DNA of 28,511 nucleotides from Saccoglossus kowalevskii (Eukaryota > Hemichordata > Enteropneusta > Harrimaniidae). Positions within the stretch are counted from its first letter, which is position 1; each line of letters starts with the position of its first letter. The stretch covers positions 251,977 through 280,487 of the forward strand of contig NW_003157233.1 in NCBI RefSeq assembly GCF_000003605.2. The letters run 5' to 3'. The position numbers and the translations under genes were made by a program. Under the pieces are notes generated by a model that ran no database searches, was not told the origin of the DNA, and saw nothing but the letters and a program-made list of their open reading frames with translations. Below are positions 1 through 12,800 of this stretch, in pieces.

Positions 1-215
1 GGTATCGGGTAGTATATGTGTGGTATCAGGCAGTATTTGTGTGGTATCAGGTAGTATATGTGTGGTATCAGGTAGTATATGTGTGGTATCAGGTGGTATT
101 TGTGTGGTATCAGGCAGTATATGTGTGGTATCAGGCAGTATTTGTGTGGTATCAGGTAGTATATGTGTGGTATCAGGTGGTATATGTGCGGTGTGTGGCA
201 CTATATTTATGGCAT
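1..215. repeat. 21-bp tandem repeat array, truncated by window edge
   Basis: About ten units close to GGTATCAGGTAGTATATGTGT. Variation is mostly C/T in GGYAG, A/T in TATWTGT and CG/CA in TATCRGG. Because 21 is divisible by three and no stop falls in some frames, it shows spurious open frames (VWYQVVY repeated). The array continues beyond the left edge and decays after about 200. Confidence 0.93.
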
Positions 216-3200
216 GAGGTAATATTTCGCCGACGTACATGTCGTATTGTACATTGCACCATTTATTTTTAAACAACCTCGACCTTGAGGGGGTACTCGA
301 GTGTTAGACGATGACGCCGTAATTTGGGGTAATAAAACAGTGCGATTCGCACCACGTTGTATGTCATGGTCATATGACATTTTTGCTGGTCTAGCAACGT
401 TTCGGTTCCTCGCAACGTATTGGCATGGTGTACAGCTCTCATTGTCCGATATTGAATAATATGTTTCCAAATGACGAAACGTTTAGTCGCCTTTCCTGTA
501 TCTGATATATACTCTACCATACCACATTCTCAATCGTACGTCTTTCTGTTGTAACACTTGCCAGCATAAACCGACGTTGCCAATGACGATAACCCTGGTC
601 GTAAATTTTAAACTTTAAAAAAAAGTTGTTTACCCAACACTGCGGCCAACACTATTTCTAGGCCAAATGGCCCATTAGTATCGTATAACTCGGGCTTTGT
701 CCGTATGTCCGAATGTGTGTTATCAGCATTTTCCAAGGAATTTAGCAGCAAACTGTGTATGTAATGCATAATTATTGTCAGTTGCAAGACCTCCTCATTT
801 CTCTGTAGTGTTAATATAATAAACTTCATTTTAGAGATCATATAAAACTTTATATACAATGTTAGTGAGGAGCAACATTGAGTACTGTACTCAGATGTGG
901 TCTCCTTCAGAAATATTTCTAAGTTGTTAATAAATCTGTCAATATAAAAGTCAATTGTTATTTTTTTTTAATTTCAAAATGTGATCATTAATCGGAATTA
1001 GTTTCATAAATAACATTATGACCCTGAGTTTTGAATTGATAACAATGTTGGCATTCCCACTGTTAATAGTGAGCAGCGAACATCATTGGTATCATATGGT
1101 GCCATTGTGCTGAAAACAGTTGTGGAATTTGACGGGGGAGCAGTGGAGAATTTCACCAGAGCCACCGGGGTGTTGAAGCTAACGATACTGCCGGTGACTT
1201 GCGAACGACACAGTCTCCGGAGGTACATGGCTGCTCGTACTGGTGGCACTCATGCTGTTCATTATGGTAGACATCTGAGGCTGCTGTCTATTAGATGGTG
1301 ATTTTTAGGGGAATCAAAACACCATGATTTTCTCAGCCTCCATTACTATCGTTCTCAGCGAGAACTTTCAAACTATAGGCGACATCGACATACTCACACG
1401 AATATCATGGAAGTACCAAGTTTGTATGAGGAAAAACATCTGGAATTATACTTGCACATAATTGAGGAACAATATTTAAATATGTTTTGTATTGAAATGC
1501 GTCGGAACGAATGTAAACACACTGAACGCTGCCGCCTATGATCAGATCAAAGATATCAAAATATACGGGGCAAGGGAACTCCCAACGACATGTCAACATA
1601 ACTTTAAAGAACATTAACGTGGCAGATTATGTCGTAATTTCAAAACGTCGCAATTACAATGACTATCAAAATATAAACGGGTATGCACATTTTTCTGAAT
1701 AACTGCCAAATGACACACACGCGCAAAGATGACGAATAACGTTGGCTATACACTGTATATTTTTTGTGAAATTTATTTTTCGTTTTATTCCTTGAATTGA
1801 ACATTAACAGTTTGTAAATACCGATAATCAGCTTTTATTCAAATCCAAATATTTAATAGTAACTGGCTTGAGAGCTCCACAATGTCTACGCCAATAACGA
1901 ACGCGCAAACTTTCAAGTGCAACTGCGACCACCCACTTATTCAAAATAAAGGGATGATGTTGAACTAGCTCATTAATATTGAAGCAGGAGGGTCGTCACC
2001 TGCGCACGCGCGGGAATTGAATCCCAATTTCAAGAAAAAGTCGAAAAAATCACTTTTTACCAAAAATAACAAAAGTATTCATCAGATTACAGAATTGAAG
2101 ATATCACCACAAACAAAACAAGTCTGAGAGAGGCCCACGTGAGGTAACTATCTACATGTTTATGTCATATTAATTAAGAGGAGGCACATTTATTTTACTT
2201 AATCTTTCATTTACACTAGCATGACATGGCATACCAATACTCGATGTTTCTTCATACCGGATGCCTACATGCACATGCAATATTGGTTTCACGCACATGC
2301 TTTTGTGATTAAATAATTACTATCATAATCATAATTGAGAAATATATTTGGGTAGTAACCACACAGCATGTAGTTTGTCTGAAGGACTACAACTGGAACA
2401 AATGAAAATTTCACCCAGACAACATTGGTCGAAACATTCGGCCAATCCTACAGAATGATCTATAATATAGACCCCCCCCCCCATCCGCATCGCTGAAATA
2501 ATCGTTGCCGAGCCAACAAATCTGTAAAGTCTGTACACAGCTATGTATTAATCAAACAGTTAGAATGAGTACATACTTGCACGTTTTAGACCTTGTACAT
2601 AAATCATTCCCAGACACAATAAATATACTCACGTCTGTTTATGCTTACAAAGGTCAATCGTGTCAATCTAAATTGAACATTACATTTAGCTTAACGAGAC
2701 ATTTCAATATTCATGCAATACTCAGTAAAAATAAGACATGTCATACCCATACATAACTCACATGTAGTAAAAATGGAATGCTCGATAACGTCCGAGTTAC
2801 TCAGTCATGCCATGACATATATAGTGTGTAGAGTAAACAGTTACAGTAACACGATATGTGAACGTTGTACTGAATCGCAGCACGTAGTTTGTCTTATCAC
2901 GTGCTTCAGTTGTATGTGCCGAGTTTACATGGATAAAGTAGAGTTAAATATAACAGTGACATCGCTCCAATTCAATTGCTATTTATCAGAACAAATGTTA
3001 TATATATATATTTCAAATATTGCCACACATCAACGGCATTTTAAGTAGGCGACAATATTGTCCGAGGCCTACCGGTGATGAGCCTGGTGAGACGGAAAAA
3101 TAGTGCTGTTGTCACAATGTACATAACGACACACACACTGCGTAATACATATCGATACATTGTTTTCATTGCATAGTAATAAAGTGTATACATAGTGTAT

Positions 3201-3460
3201 AGTTTATACATCTGTCACCGTAACGCCATAAGTTACGGCGTGCCGTAATTTTGAGGTATTTTACGGGGTATTTTCATCAAACCATATTAGAAATTATGAA
3301 TTCCAAATATGGAATGACTACGCGCGTGAGCGTCCTCTAATAATAAACAATAAACATGGCTGCCACCAGGGTTTGACCGGACTCCACACAAAGAAGTTCG
3401 CTGATTCTGTTCCAAAATGTTCGGATTTCGGCATTCCCATGATGTATCCTTGAAAGAAAA
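216..3460. other. Intergenic DNA without a supportable gene
   Basis: No exon with recognisable protein homology was found. A relatively GC-rich patch at 1020-1300 has short overlapping open frames on both strands (77 aa minus, 71 aa plus) but no motif. There is an 11-C run at 2472-2482. A small hairpin (CCGTAAC/GTTACGG) sits at 3218-3238. The rest is AT-rich and unstructured to my eye. Confidence 0.5.
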
Positions 3461-3475
3461 AGATGTATAATAATA

Positions 3476-3593
3476 AGGTTAATACGAGGATACCTCAAAG
3501 TATGCACTCAGACAGTACGCCTCCGCTGCGCGTCGGTGGATACCGCTGTAGTGTCTTTGTGTATACTTTGAGGTATCCTCCTCGCAATAACCT
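3476..3593. repeat. Foldback element with long imperfect inverted repeat
   Basis: A perfect 18-bp inverted pair, GAGGATACCTCAAAGTAT at 3486-3503 and its complement at 3563-3580, is extended outward to AGGTTA / TAACCT and inward with mismatches. The centre is CpG-rich (GCTGCGCGTCGG). This looks like a small non-autonomous foldback or MITE; a clean target duplication is not evident. A structured small-RNA precursor is a less likely reading. Confidence 0.75.
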
Positions 3594-6195
3594 CATAGTA
3601 CATACATTTGTGTTATTTATAAACTTGTATATCTTATATATATTATGATAGATTACATGAATAGCTGCACACAACTATATATGTATTATCCTATGTATGA
3701 CATTTTAAATAAATACAAGTAAAAGCGAGATGAATTATTATAGTACAGCATGCCTTCTCGGAAGTTAATTACAAATACACTTCATTATAATCAGTGAATT
3801 GTAAGGCTCATAGTACGTATCATTAACACAAATTAAATAAAATTATGAGAGAAAAAAATGTAATATCAAATTACAATCACGCAAAACAATATTGAAAATT
3901 AATTTATATAAAATGTGAATATAAATCGTAGATTTAAAAGACTACTATTGTATATAGTATATATCCGAGACAGCTGCTATGGTACGTTGTATGGGATAAC
4001 TAAAATACAGAGGCATTATGGTATACGGCGTTTAGATCACTGAAGACGAGATTCATTTGAACTTCGCAGTTCAGCATTATGTATACGCCATTTATCGCAT
4101 ATGCTCACAAACCATTTAAAATTTGACCAGTAGAAAATGACGATTTTATCATTGATTGTGCTCAATGAGACATATTTGAAAGTAGTGAGTACGGTTAGTG
4201 TGGTATATTTGAAACTACTCAGCTGTAGTTGACGCTCTTAAGGCATTCAGTATAGTTAGTATGGTATATTTGAAACTATTCAGTTGTAGATGACGCTCTT
4301 GAAATATTGAGTAAGGTTACTGAGCTATCTTTGTAATTTATTTATTAAAAAAACAAAACATCCATAACTATTTGTTATGTAGTGATTAAAATACAAGTAA
4401 ACATACACAATATAAGACGAGGTAAAACAAAATAAGAATAACATTACTATTTGAGACTCGATACATATCGTCTTAATTGATATTTCCAGCATGAGTTTTT
4501 GGGGACGTAATATTTATTCCCGGTGTTGTAGAAGAAGACAGTAGCGCATGTAGTCAGTAGTTTTGAAAGATAATGAGAAACCAAATGTCTTTTTCTATGT
4601 TTTACCATTCAAGCGATAGAGATGTGGTCATACTTATTTTGTCTACATTGAATACGACTGTCAATATTGATGGTGGGCTGAAGACTACTATGCGGAATTT
4701 ACAAACCCACCGAAAGTAGGACTCATGAATATTTCAGCTCAGGATCAAATTTTATGCTGAGACAGGTTGCAGTTGATGTTGAATATATATTTTTGAAGTT
4801 GTGAGCATGTTGATGTAGTCGAGAACTTTTAGAGCTGTTGGCTTCTTCTAAAGAACATGTATATGTATTTAGAGAGACCGAGTTAGAGAGACTTTGACCG
4901 AAACTAACTTTTGGAACTTGAGATGTACGATATCAAAGAAGGTGTGATGTTCTTATAATTTGATGAGTATAAATAAGGCATATTTGTAAGACAGAGTAAA
5001 TCGCTAGCGCCTTTAAATCATACACACATTGCGTTTCAGAGCAATAGGTCAAATATGAATATCACTGTATGTATTTATGTTTGGTTTGTAGGCTAACCCA
5101 AAGTAAATAATAGCAAGCACACATGTGACCTTCAATACCCAGTTAGATTTTCAAGACACATATCTGTCAGAAATTGAATCTTATCTTTACTTTATTCAGA
5201 TATGTTCTATATGATATTAATCTAGGGTATCGTATTCTAGAAATGTATGCCATGTATTATTAACACATCACATAATGTTATATACAAAATACCAAATATA
5301 CTAAAACGTTCCTTACCACATATGACATAGCCACTGATTACGCATCCATCTAAAACTAGTAAGTAAGTTTTCATCGGAAACCTTCCTTTGGCCAGGAACT
5401 GTAGAAATACGTACTTGTGAGTTCACAAGCAATCAGACGGGAGCCGTTGTACTTGTGCCCGCTACGACACTGCAACGCATTTGAAGGGAATGAATAGGTG
5501 GTTGTTTCAATTGCTGCTGTATTACTGTTGACCCGTTAAACTAAATTACTGAATACTAAACTTTGTTTTAACTTAAATACACTGAAGTCTAATAAAACTG
5601 AAGTCGAATTTAATTATTTGGTAAGCAAAATATTGTAACACGGCCAATGTTGCAGTTACGGTTTACCTTGGGTGATATCCACTCAACACTAGCAGAAATA
5701 TCTACAATGATGATCACGTACTCTACATTAACAATCAACAGTTCGTACATGTTGGTATGATACAATAGGGAAGGAGGATTTATTCAATTGTCGCTATATA
5801 ATCCTTAATTCAATTGTTTTCGTTGATAGAACTTTGATACATTTTATTACCAGGCGGAAAATGTCATGAGAAATATACATCTGATAGCGATAAATACTAC
5901 ATGCTCTATAAGAAAAGCGAGTGTATATCCAGGTTAGTCGTCATGAAGTGATCACCTGAGAGAACCAATTGACCAATTTAACACATTCGGAAAACAATAA
6001 TAAATTAAACGATATTAATATTTTAACAATATCTTTAATCTACTCAATATATATGTGTATTTTACTTGGCATAGGATTTTTCCTATCAATCGTGACAATT
6101 TTCTTCTTTTACATTTTGTTTGATAATAGCCATTTTTAATTTAAAGATTAAAATATTACAATATGTGTCATAAATATTCTCATCAACATTCTAAT
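3594..6195. other. AT-rich intergenic DNA 3' of the gene
   Basis: No gene recognised. Almost no open frame of 60 codons occurs on either strand. Apart from the 62-bp repeat at 4165-4330, I see only AT-rich unique-looking sequence. Minus-strand AATAAA sites lie at 5784-5779 and 5848-5843, about 0.9 kb beyond the GALNT stop. Confidence 0.5.
4165..4330. repeat. 62-bp tandem duplication, about 2.5 copies
   Basis: GTTAGTGTGGTATATTTG at 4194 recurs with slight change (GTTAGTATGG...) 62 bp later at 4256, each followed by a GACGCTCTT motif. Partial copies flank both sides (CATATTTGAAAGTAG before, GGTTACTGAGCTAT after). Confidence 0.75.
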
Positions 6196-6397
6196 TACTG
6201 TAAAATGACTATTTTTCACTGGGTTTAAATTTCGCTGATTTACCATTTCAGGCATATTCAGTAGGTTTTAAATTCACAGTTTTATCATTTAGATAATGTG
6301 TTCTATGCTAAATTTTACATATTCACAGGGTTTTAATTTAGCGCATTTTCCAGTCAGCAAAATTTAAACCCAGTGAATAATTAACCCTTTTACAGTA
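6196..6397. mobile_element. MITE copy 1 (TA-flanked, CTGTAAAA termini)
   Basis: A 198-bp element (6198-6395) with about 40-bp imperfect terminal inverted repeats starts CTGTAAAA and ends TTTTACAG, with CACTGGGTTTAAATTT inside each end. TA lies directly on both sides, the target duplication made by Tc1/mariner-type transposases. It has no coding capacity, so it would be non-autonomous. It sits 283 bp beyond the GALNT stop and carries the only nearby minus-strand ATTAAA. A second copy is at 26623-26833 in opposite orientation. Confidence 0.88.
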
Positions 6398-6679
6398 CTT
6401 ACTCTGTAGATAAGATGTAAAATACAGTATACAAATAACTTGTGTAATAAGATACAATTCAAATAAACGTTCTGTGATTAAGTCAGCAGTATGTTCCTAT
6501 CAATCTACATAAATAAAATACAAATCCCCCAAATGCACTGTGACGCAATTTTGTTTGCAAAACTAAAAAGCAGATGACAAAATGACTTGTAATTTTTAAA
6601 TTAGTTGTGACGCAACTTTGAAAAGACAAGAGAATTTGCAATTAATATGAAACAACAATGTATGCATATTTAATCACCG

Positions 6680-6802
6680 TTAACTCAATTCATTGAATTG
6701 CCATTTTTGTGTGTCTTTATCAGGCAGACATGGGGATACAAACAGCTCAGTTTCTGTTCGGTCAAGACACATACCGTCTTGAACAGTTATCTTAGAGTCA
6801 TT
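6680..6802 (-). CDS. GALNT10-like: GALNT exon 10: lectin gamma repeat and stop codon
   Basis: Encodes residues 595-634 and TAA at 6682-6680. The gamma repeat is intact: CLDR at 606-609, Cys619 and QKW at 626-628, ending FNELS. Acceptor CGTTTCAG|AATGAC. No clear AATAAA is seen close behind the stop. An ATTAAA on this strand at 6337-6332 lies inside the neighbouring MITE and could serve, but this is only a possibility. Confidence 0.93.
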   Translation of the reverse strand, partial: NDSKITVQDGMCLDRTETELFVSPCLPDKDTQKWQFNELS

Positions 6803-9800
6803 CTGAAACGAAGTGAAAACGATATTAATTGTGCGTTATAAATACACTTGGTGTATGATTGTATTACACTACTACGAGACCCATACACGCCATACACAAC
6901 GACATACTCGTCATACACAACCCTGAGATAGTTGTCCGTATCTCCAATCAGAAATCACAAAAACTTCAAAAGTCTATTCGAACGTTTGACCTCATCGGTT
7001 GACATTGTTGCGAATCACAATGTATTTATAATTCTTTCAGGACGCTAAACTTACCTCATTGAAATTCCAGCCATATTGTTTTCTCGGCACACAACGCTCC
7101 AATTTCACTGTCGATCCATCTGTATACAGACACTCCTCGTTGACACGAAATTCACCGCCTTCATTTAATCGCAACAACTGGCTCCCTCCATAACCATGAC
7201 AACCATACAACGCCACTTTACCGCTAGGAGATCGTCCCATACTATCCACACATTTTGAGGAACCAACACCTCTAACCTAACAAAAAGTAAAAAGATCATC
7301 TCAATACTCAAAATATACTAGTTGTGGAGATGGGCACTAGAAAATCAACTCAAGCACCGAGGTGTGGAGATGTGTATGATGAGTGCAACGGAAATATCAA
7401 ATCAAGTACCCCAGGTGAAGAGATAAATAAGAAGATAATTACCCGGAGATGGGCATAGAGGGTGAAAAAGAACATCGAATCATGCACCCCGGGTACAGGG
7501 ATGGGTATAGTGGGTACAACCGAATATCAAATCAATGATTATGATTGTGATCGGATTTGTGATGTTACTAATTGCTATCTTCGGTTCACGGGTGTGACAG
7601 GTGATTGTCCTTGTGGACCTTGTCGGCCATGAGTGATTACAGTAAACATTCTACATACGTGTACCAATTCAAGTACCCTATAAGTAAGAAGATGGGTAAA
7701 GGTGCAATGTATATGTTAATACAAGTTAATAGTTGTGAGGATTGGGTAAGGGTGAAGTACGTATCAAGTAGTCTAGCAGTCGGTCTTTACAAGTAGTAGT
7801 ACGTATAATAAGTACTCAAGGTGAGAATTGGGTAAGTATGTGATATGTATAGTAAGTAAATGCGGGATTGGATTAAAGTGGAATATGTACATCAACAGGA
7901 GTTGAGCAAAGGAATCCACTTATGCCGGAGATGTTTGTATGCATCACATACGCTGAGGTGTATTGCACGCACACCTTTTCTGTAAGTTATATGGTAATAT
8001 AAAACTAGCATGGGACGAAAGTAGACATTTGGTACGTCCAAAAGCCGTTCGACCAATGAGAGACAAATAATTAGTTTCTAAATCAGAATCCCGCTACAAA
8101 TAATGGTTCATTCATTATACCTAAACATGTGTTGTGAGTTTCGGGACATTCCAGAAAATACTTACTTCTCCCCATCCGATATTTTTAGATATCAGAGGGA
8201 ATCTTTCTGTAATATCATACGCTACTTCGTCCATAAACCATTTGAAATCATGAGGACAGTGTTCTTGGCGGAATTGCACCTGCTCTGTGATGTCACCATA
8301 AGGTTTTCCACGTAGTTCAGGTTTCATACGATAGAAATATTCTTTATACTCGTCCATCCAAACTTCTGCCACACGAAGATAATTCTGCCCGTAATTATAT
8401 CAAGACGTTCAGTGTTTAGAAATCAACAAGTATGATATAATTGGACATGTATGTTTCACGTGTCAGTGTAGCCGTAATAATATGTTGCAACTTACCAGAT
8501 TGTATTCCATTATTCATTCAAATAACAGATATATAATAAATGATGGAAATATTTCATGAGTTCGTCGTTTTATTGTACCTACCTTGTTTACTATTGAAAT
8601 ACCGTCATCACTCTGTGGATACGAATAGGGAATACCTCCTCTCCTATAAATATGACCAACGCGTGAACATGGTACAAACTCTAAGATACCGCCACACATC
8701 CAAATCTGAAATAACAAGCCATGCATGGCACAGTCCCCGTTAGTTATCAAATTTAAGATATATTGTTTTGTTTATAGTAATATAGCTGGAATATAACCAT
8801 GTCAGGAATATGATTATGATGATTGTTTAACATTAAAATGATTGACATTTGTATCTGATCTTCAAACACGTACTTGTCCATATTGAGAGATATTTCTCTG
8901 GAATAGCCTTAATTAAAACAAAATCAGTCGTTTTGAATACATGTATATATCTATAACATGATGTATAACGAATATATAAAATTTTAACACAATCAGTAAA
9001 TACAAGTCAGAAATATGGGTCTAGAAGCGCATTCATTAAAACAAAATTGCCACCAGTCAGCCACTTTTAATCCGATCTGAAAAATGAAATGCTTGATATT
9101 TGATGATTGTTTAGCACAAAAATGACCACCATTCGGCCATTTTGAATAGGATCGTCAAACCAATATATCTGTATTTCTATGACATGATGTATAATGAATA
9201 TTAAATATTTGAACATAATCAGTCAAAGCAATTCAGAGATATGGCACGATAAAAACATAGTTAAACTCTGGTGACCTTGCCCTTTGTTATATAATATAAT
9301 TCCCTAAATATCATAGTTTATTTCAATATGAATATGCATTGTCATAATTAATTTTGAATACAACAGTGGGAAATCAGTCTACCGAATGTACTTAACAAAT
9401 ATAAATATCTTACAAAAACATTGGTGTATAATTTGTTTAATTATTTTAAGGGACATAATTTCAAGCTTTATTCAAAGTAATTCAGATATTTTAGTATAAA
9501 AAAATGCCTCATAGCAGAAACAAAGTGCTGCATTTAGACGTGAATAGATTCATAAAACATGCAAGATAACCGAAAATCTTAGCTGGCTTTTGTCCAAGTA
9601 TTTTGTACAGGTGTCACACGCAACGTAATATTACCGTAATTGGTATAGTACAGGTGTGATGGTTCAAATACCAAAATGGCAACAGTAACAGAAAGACTTC
9701 CCTGGCGGCGATGATAACATACAAACACGGAGCCAACAGATGAGGCTTCAACTGGTACTGGTATTATTATACTCTGCAAACATCAAGTACAATAACGCGG

Positions 9801-12800
9801 TAAAACTCCACTACTCCAATAACTAGATACTTAAACTCCAATACAATTCAACGAGATCTCCGATCTGAACAACACCCCTATATATACCCCACTGTCTATA
9901 AATAGACCATTACATCAGCATACATAATGAGTCTGGAACTTACTACAAATTCTAGAATGTCCCATTACCTTCTATTGTCTTCTGCAGTGTTCTATTACCT
10001 ATTCAACCAGTTTCTAAAAAAAAATCTAGAATATTCCACCCAGACACAGTACGGTTCTAGAACATTCTCAGTGACACGGAAGTGGTAAATAAGTCGTATG
10101 CGAGAACAGGTGTCTGTCAAAAAATAATGATTCACTGATACAAATATGAACTGCCTTATTATATTCATTGTGTGACTACTGTATTATATGAAAATAAAAA
10201 AAAAACACCCTCTATGAATAGCTATCATGTTACAAGCTCTGCTTTGTATGCAAATCAACTTAAATAGTTAGTTGGTGTCCAGTGGAGAGAGAAGTCAACA
10301 GTAGTGTAGCCTCCTGAGAATCTAATCTTCGAACACTGCAATCTTTGTTTGTGAAGTGCGTTTTTAAATTAGTATTATAAAAGCTCTAGCATTCTGTTCT
10401 AATAGCTGAAACAAATTCCTGTGAATTTTCATTTGTCGAATGAACTGTTTGTCAAATACAGAATACATATATTTTAGTACAATTTTCTTCTCAAAATGTG
10501 GATGCAACGTTTTGGATTTTTTATGTATTGTTTTTGATTTGATAACTTTGAACTAAACAGATTTTCTATCAGCTTCAGATCTTTATCAAAGTTTGGCACC
10601 CAGTTCATAGCAGTGCTTATATTGATTTCTGACATCTTGTTTTCTGTAAAGATTTTATTGGTAGGTTTGCAAATGTGTATCAGATTGTGCAAAAAATCTC
10701 TCTATGAGTTAGTTTTGAAACCCAGTCGAGTATTCCCATGGGATTTGGGAGATATATTACCAAAGATATTATTACAAGATAAATGATTTGCTTCACTGAA
10801 CACATACAACAATGCATATTTCCACTGAGATCAGTGACCTTTGATGTGTATCACCAGTGATCAGTCAAGTGGAAACAGTCAAAATATTTTATCAGATTTT
10901 CTCAATTTTTGTATGATATTTTCATACAAGACATCTGTTGTTCAAACTCAGGGAAGACTTTATACTGATGAATAAGGTGACCAAGTTTGATGACGTTTGG
11001 AATAGAATTAGTAAAGTTATTATGCACACAATAACAAGTATTAACGACAGCAATGACGACAACGACAACAACGACGACAACGCCGGACAAATTGTTTTCC
11101 CTTATTATACCTTTCCCTTCCATCTTTGATGGTACGGGCAAGGTAACAAAATGGCCGCCAGTCGGCTATTTTTAATCTAATCTGAAAAACAAATTATTTG
11201 CATCAAGGTCCCATAATGTGTAATGTGTATACCAAATTTGAAATAATCCATCTGTAAACAGCCGAGAAATGCTTGATTTTGATGATTTTTTAGCACAAAA
11301 AAAATGGCCGCCTATTCGGCAATCTTGAATCAGATCGTAAAACAAATTGATGGGCATATGTATAATACCATGTATGATGTATGTGTGAAGTTTGATTATG
11401 ATTGGTCCACCCATTTCTAAGATACAGGTTCGGACGGACGCACGCGCACACACACACACGCACGCACGCACGCGCAGAAGTACGACGCGTACGGGTCAAA
11501 ACATAAGTCCCCGTTTTCGGACTGTATCCCAACGGGGACTAATAAACATTCCACAACTCGTCACAGTCTTTCATTTAACACCAACGTCGACTTTCACCAC
11601 CTTTCATAGACTAAATCTGTGAGTTTTGTTCAAAATTAAAAAACAAATAAATGTGACCAAATGTTGTCCATTCCGTGCAATATTAACAAAGAAAACAAAG
11701 ACAATTAAACAATAAAAGTTAGGGACAATAACATTAGGACGTTCACGGTCCTACGTTGACACGTAGTATATGTGAACGCCGGATTTGCGCTTATGATATT
11801 ACCTTGAAAGAAATTTCGTATTGTTCTCCTCCCCAGATATCAAGTCCATTATCATAACCACCAATGTCGAAAAAGAAAGACCTAGACAAGGCAAATAGAC
11901 CACCAGCCATCACAGGGGACCTGCAGAACAAGTATGATCAAGATGTGTTCATAAAAAAATACAACCGATGAAATATCAGCCAACGTAAAACAAAAAATAA
12001 ACATTGGTTGACGAACACTCTGATGGTGTGATTCATCAGCACACGCTAGACCGGAAGCGCCATGCAATGTAGGTATGCAGCGATATCTACACACCTAATA
12101 CTCAAAGAAAGAAACACAACATACGCAAACACATTATTCAAATACACAAACACATTATTCAAATACGCAAACACATTATTCAAATACACAAACACATTAT
12201 TCAAATACGCAAACACATTATTCAAATACACAAACACATTATTCAAATACACAAACACAATATTCAAATACACAAACACATTATTCTAATACACAAACAC
12301 ATTATTCTAATACACAAACACAATATTCAAATACGCAAACACATTATTCAAATACACAAACACAATATTCAAATACGCAAACACATTATTCAAATACACA
12401 AACACATTATTCAAATACACAAACACAATATTCAAATACACAAACACAATATTCAAATGCAATATACAAATACACAATCACATTATACATATACACAATC
12501 ACAATATTCAAATACACAAACAAAGTATTCAAATACACAAACACATTATTCAAATACATAAACAAAATATTCAAATACACAAACAATATTCAAATACACA
12601 AACAATATTCAAACACACAAACATTATTCAAATACATAACCATAATATTTGAATACACAAACACAATATTTAAATACACAAACACAATATTCAAATACAT
12701 AAACAAAATATTCAAATACACAAACACAATATTCAAATACACAAACATTATTCAAATACATAACCACAATATTTAAATACACAAACACAATATTTAAATA

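Noticed and set aside
1-272. Overlapping 84- and 65-codon frames with VWYQVVY repeats
   Set aside because: Tandem-array artefact as above.
1016-1301. Overlapping frames of 77 (minus) and 71 (plus) codons in a GC-richer patch, and a 31-codon signal-peptide-like frame from 1018
   Set aside because: No recognisable domain, no splice partners in the window. It may be a repeat fragment; not enough to call a gene.
3340-3480. Possible first exon starting at ATGGCTGCCACC (3356)
   Set aside because: The frame closes after a few codons (GGG TTT GAC does not continue into a conserved sequence) and no donor with supporting downstream exon is seen.
10474-10692. 72-codon minus-strand frame in intron 6
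   Set aside because: Faint resemblance to mobile-element protein fragments, but no motif can be named and it ends within AT-rich DNA on both sides.
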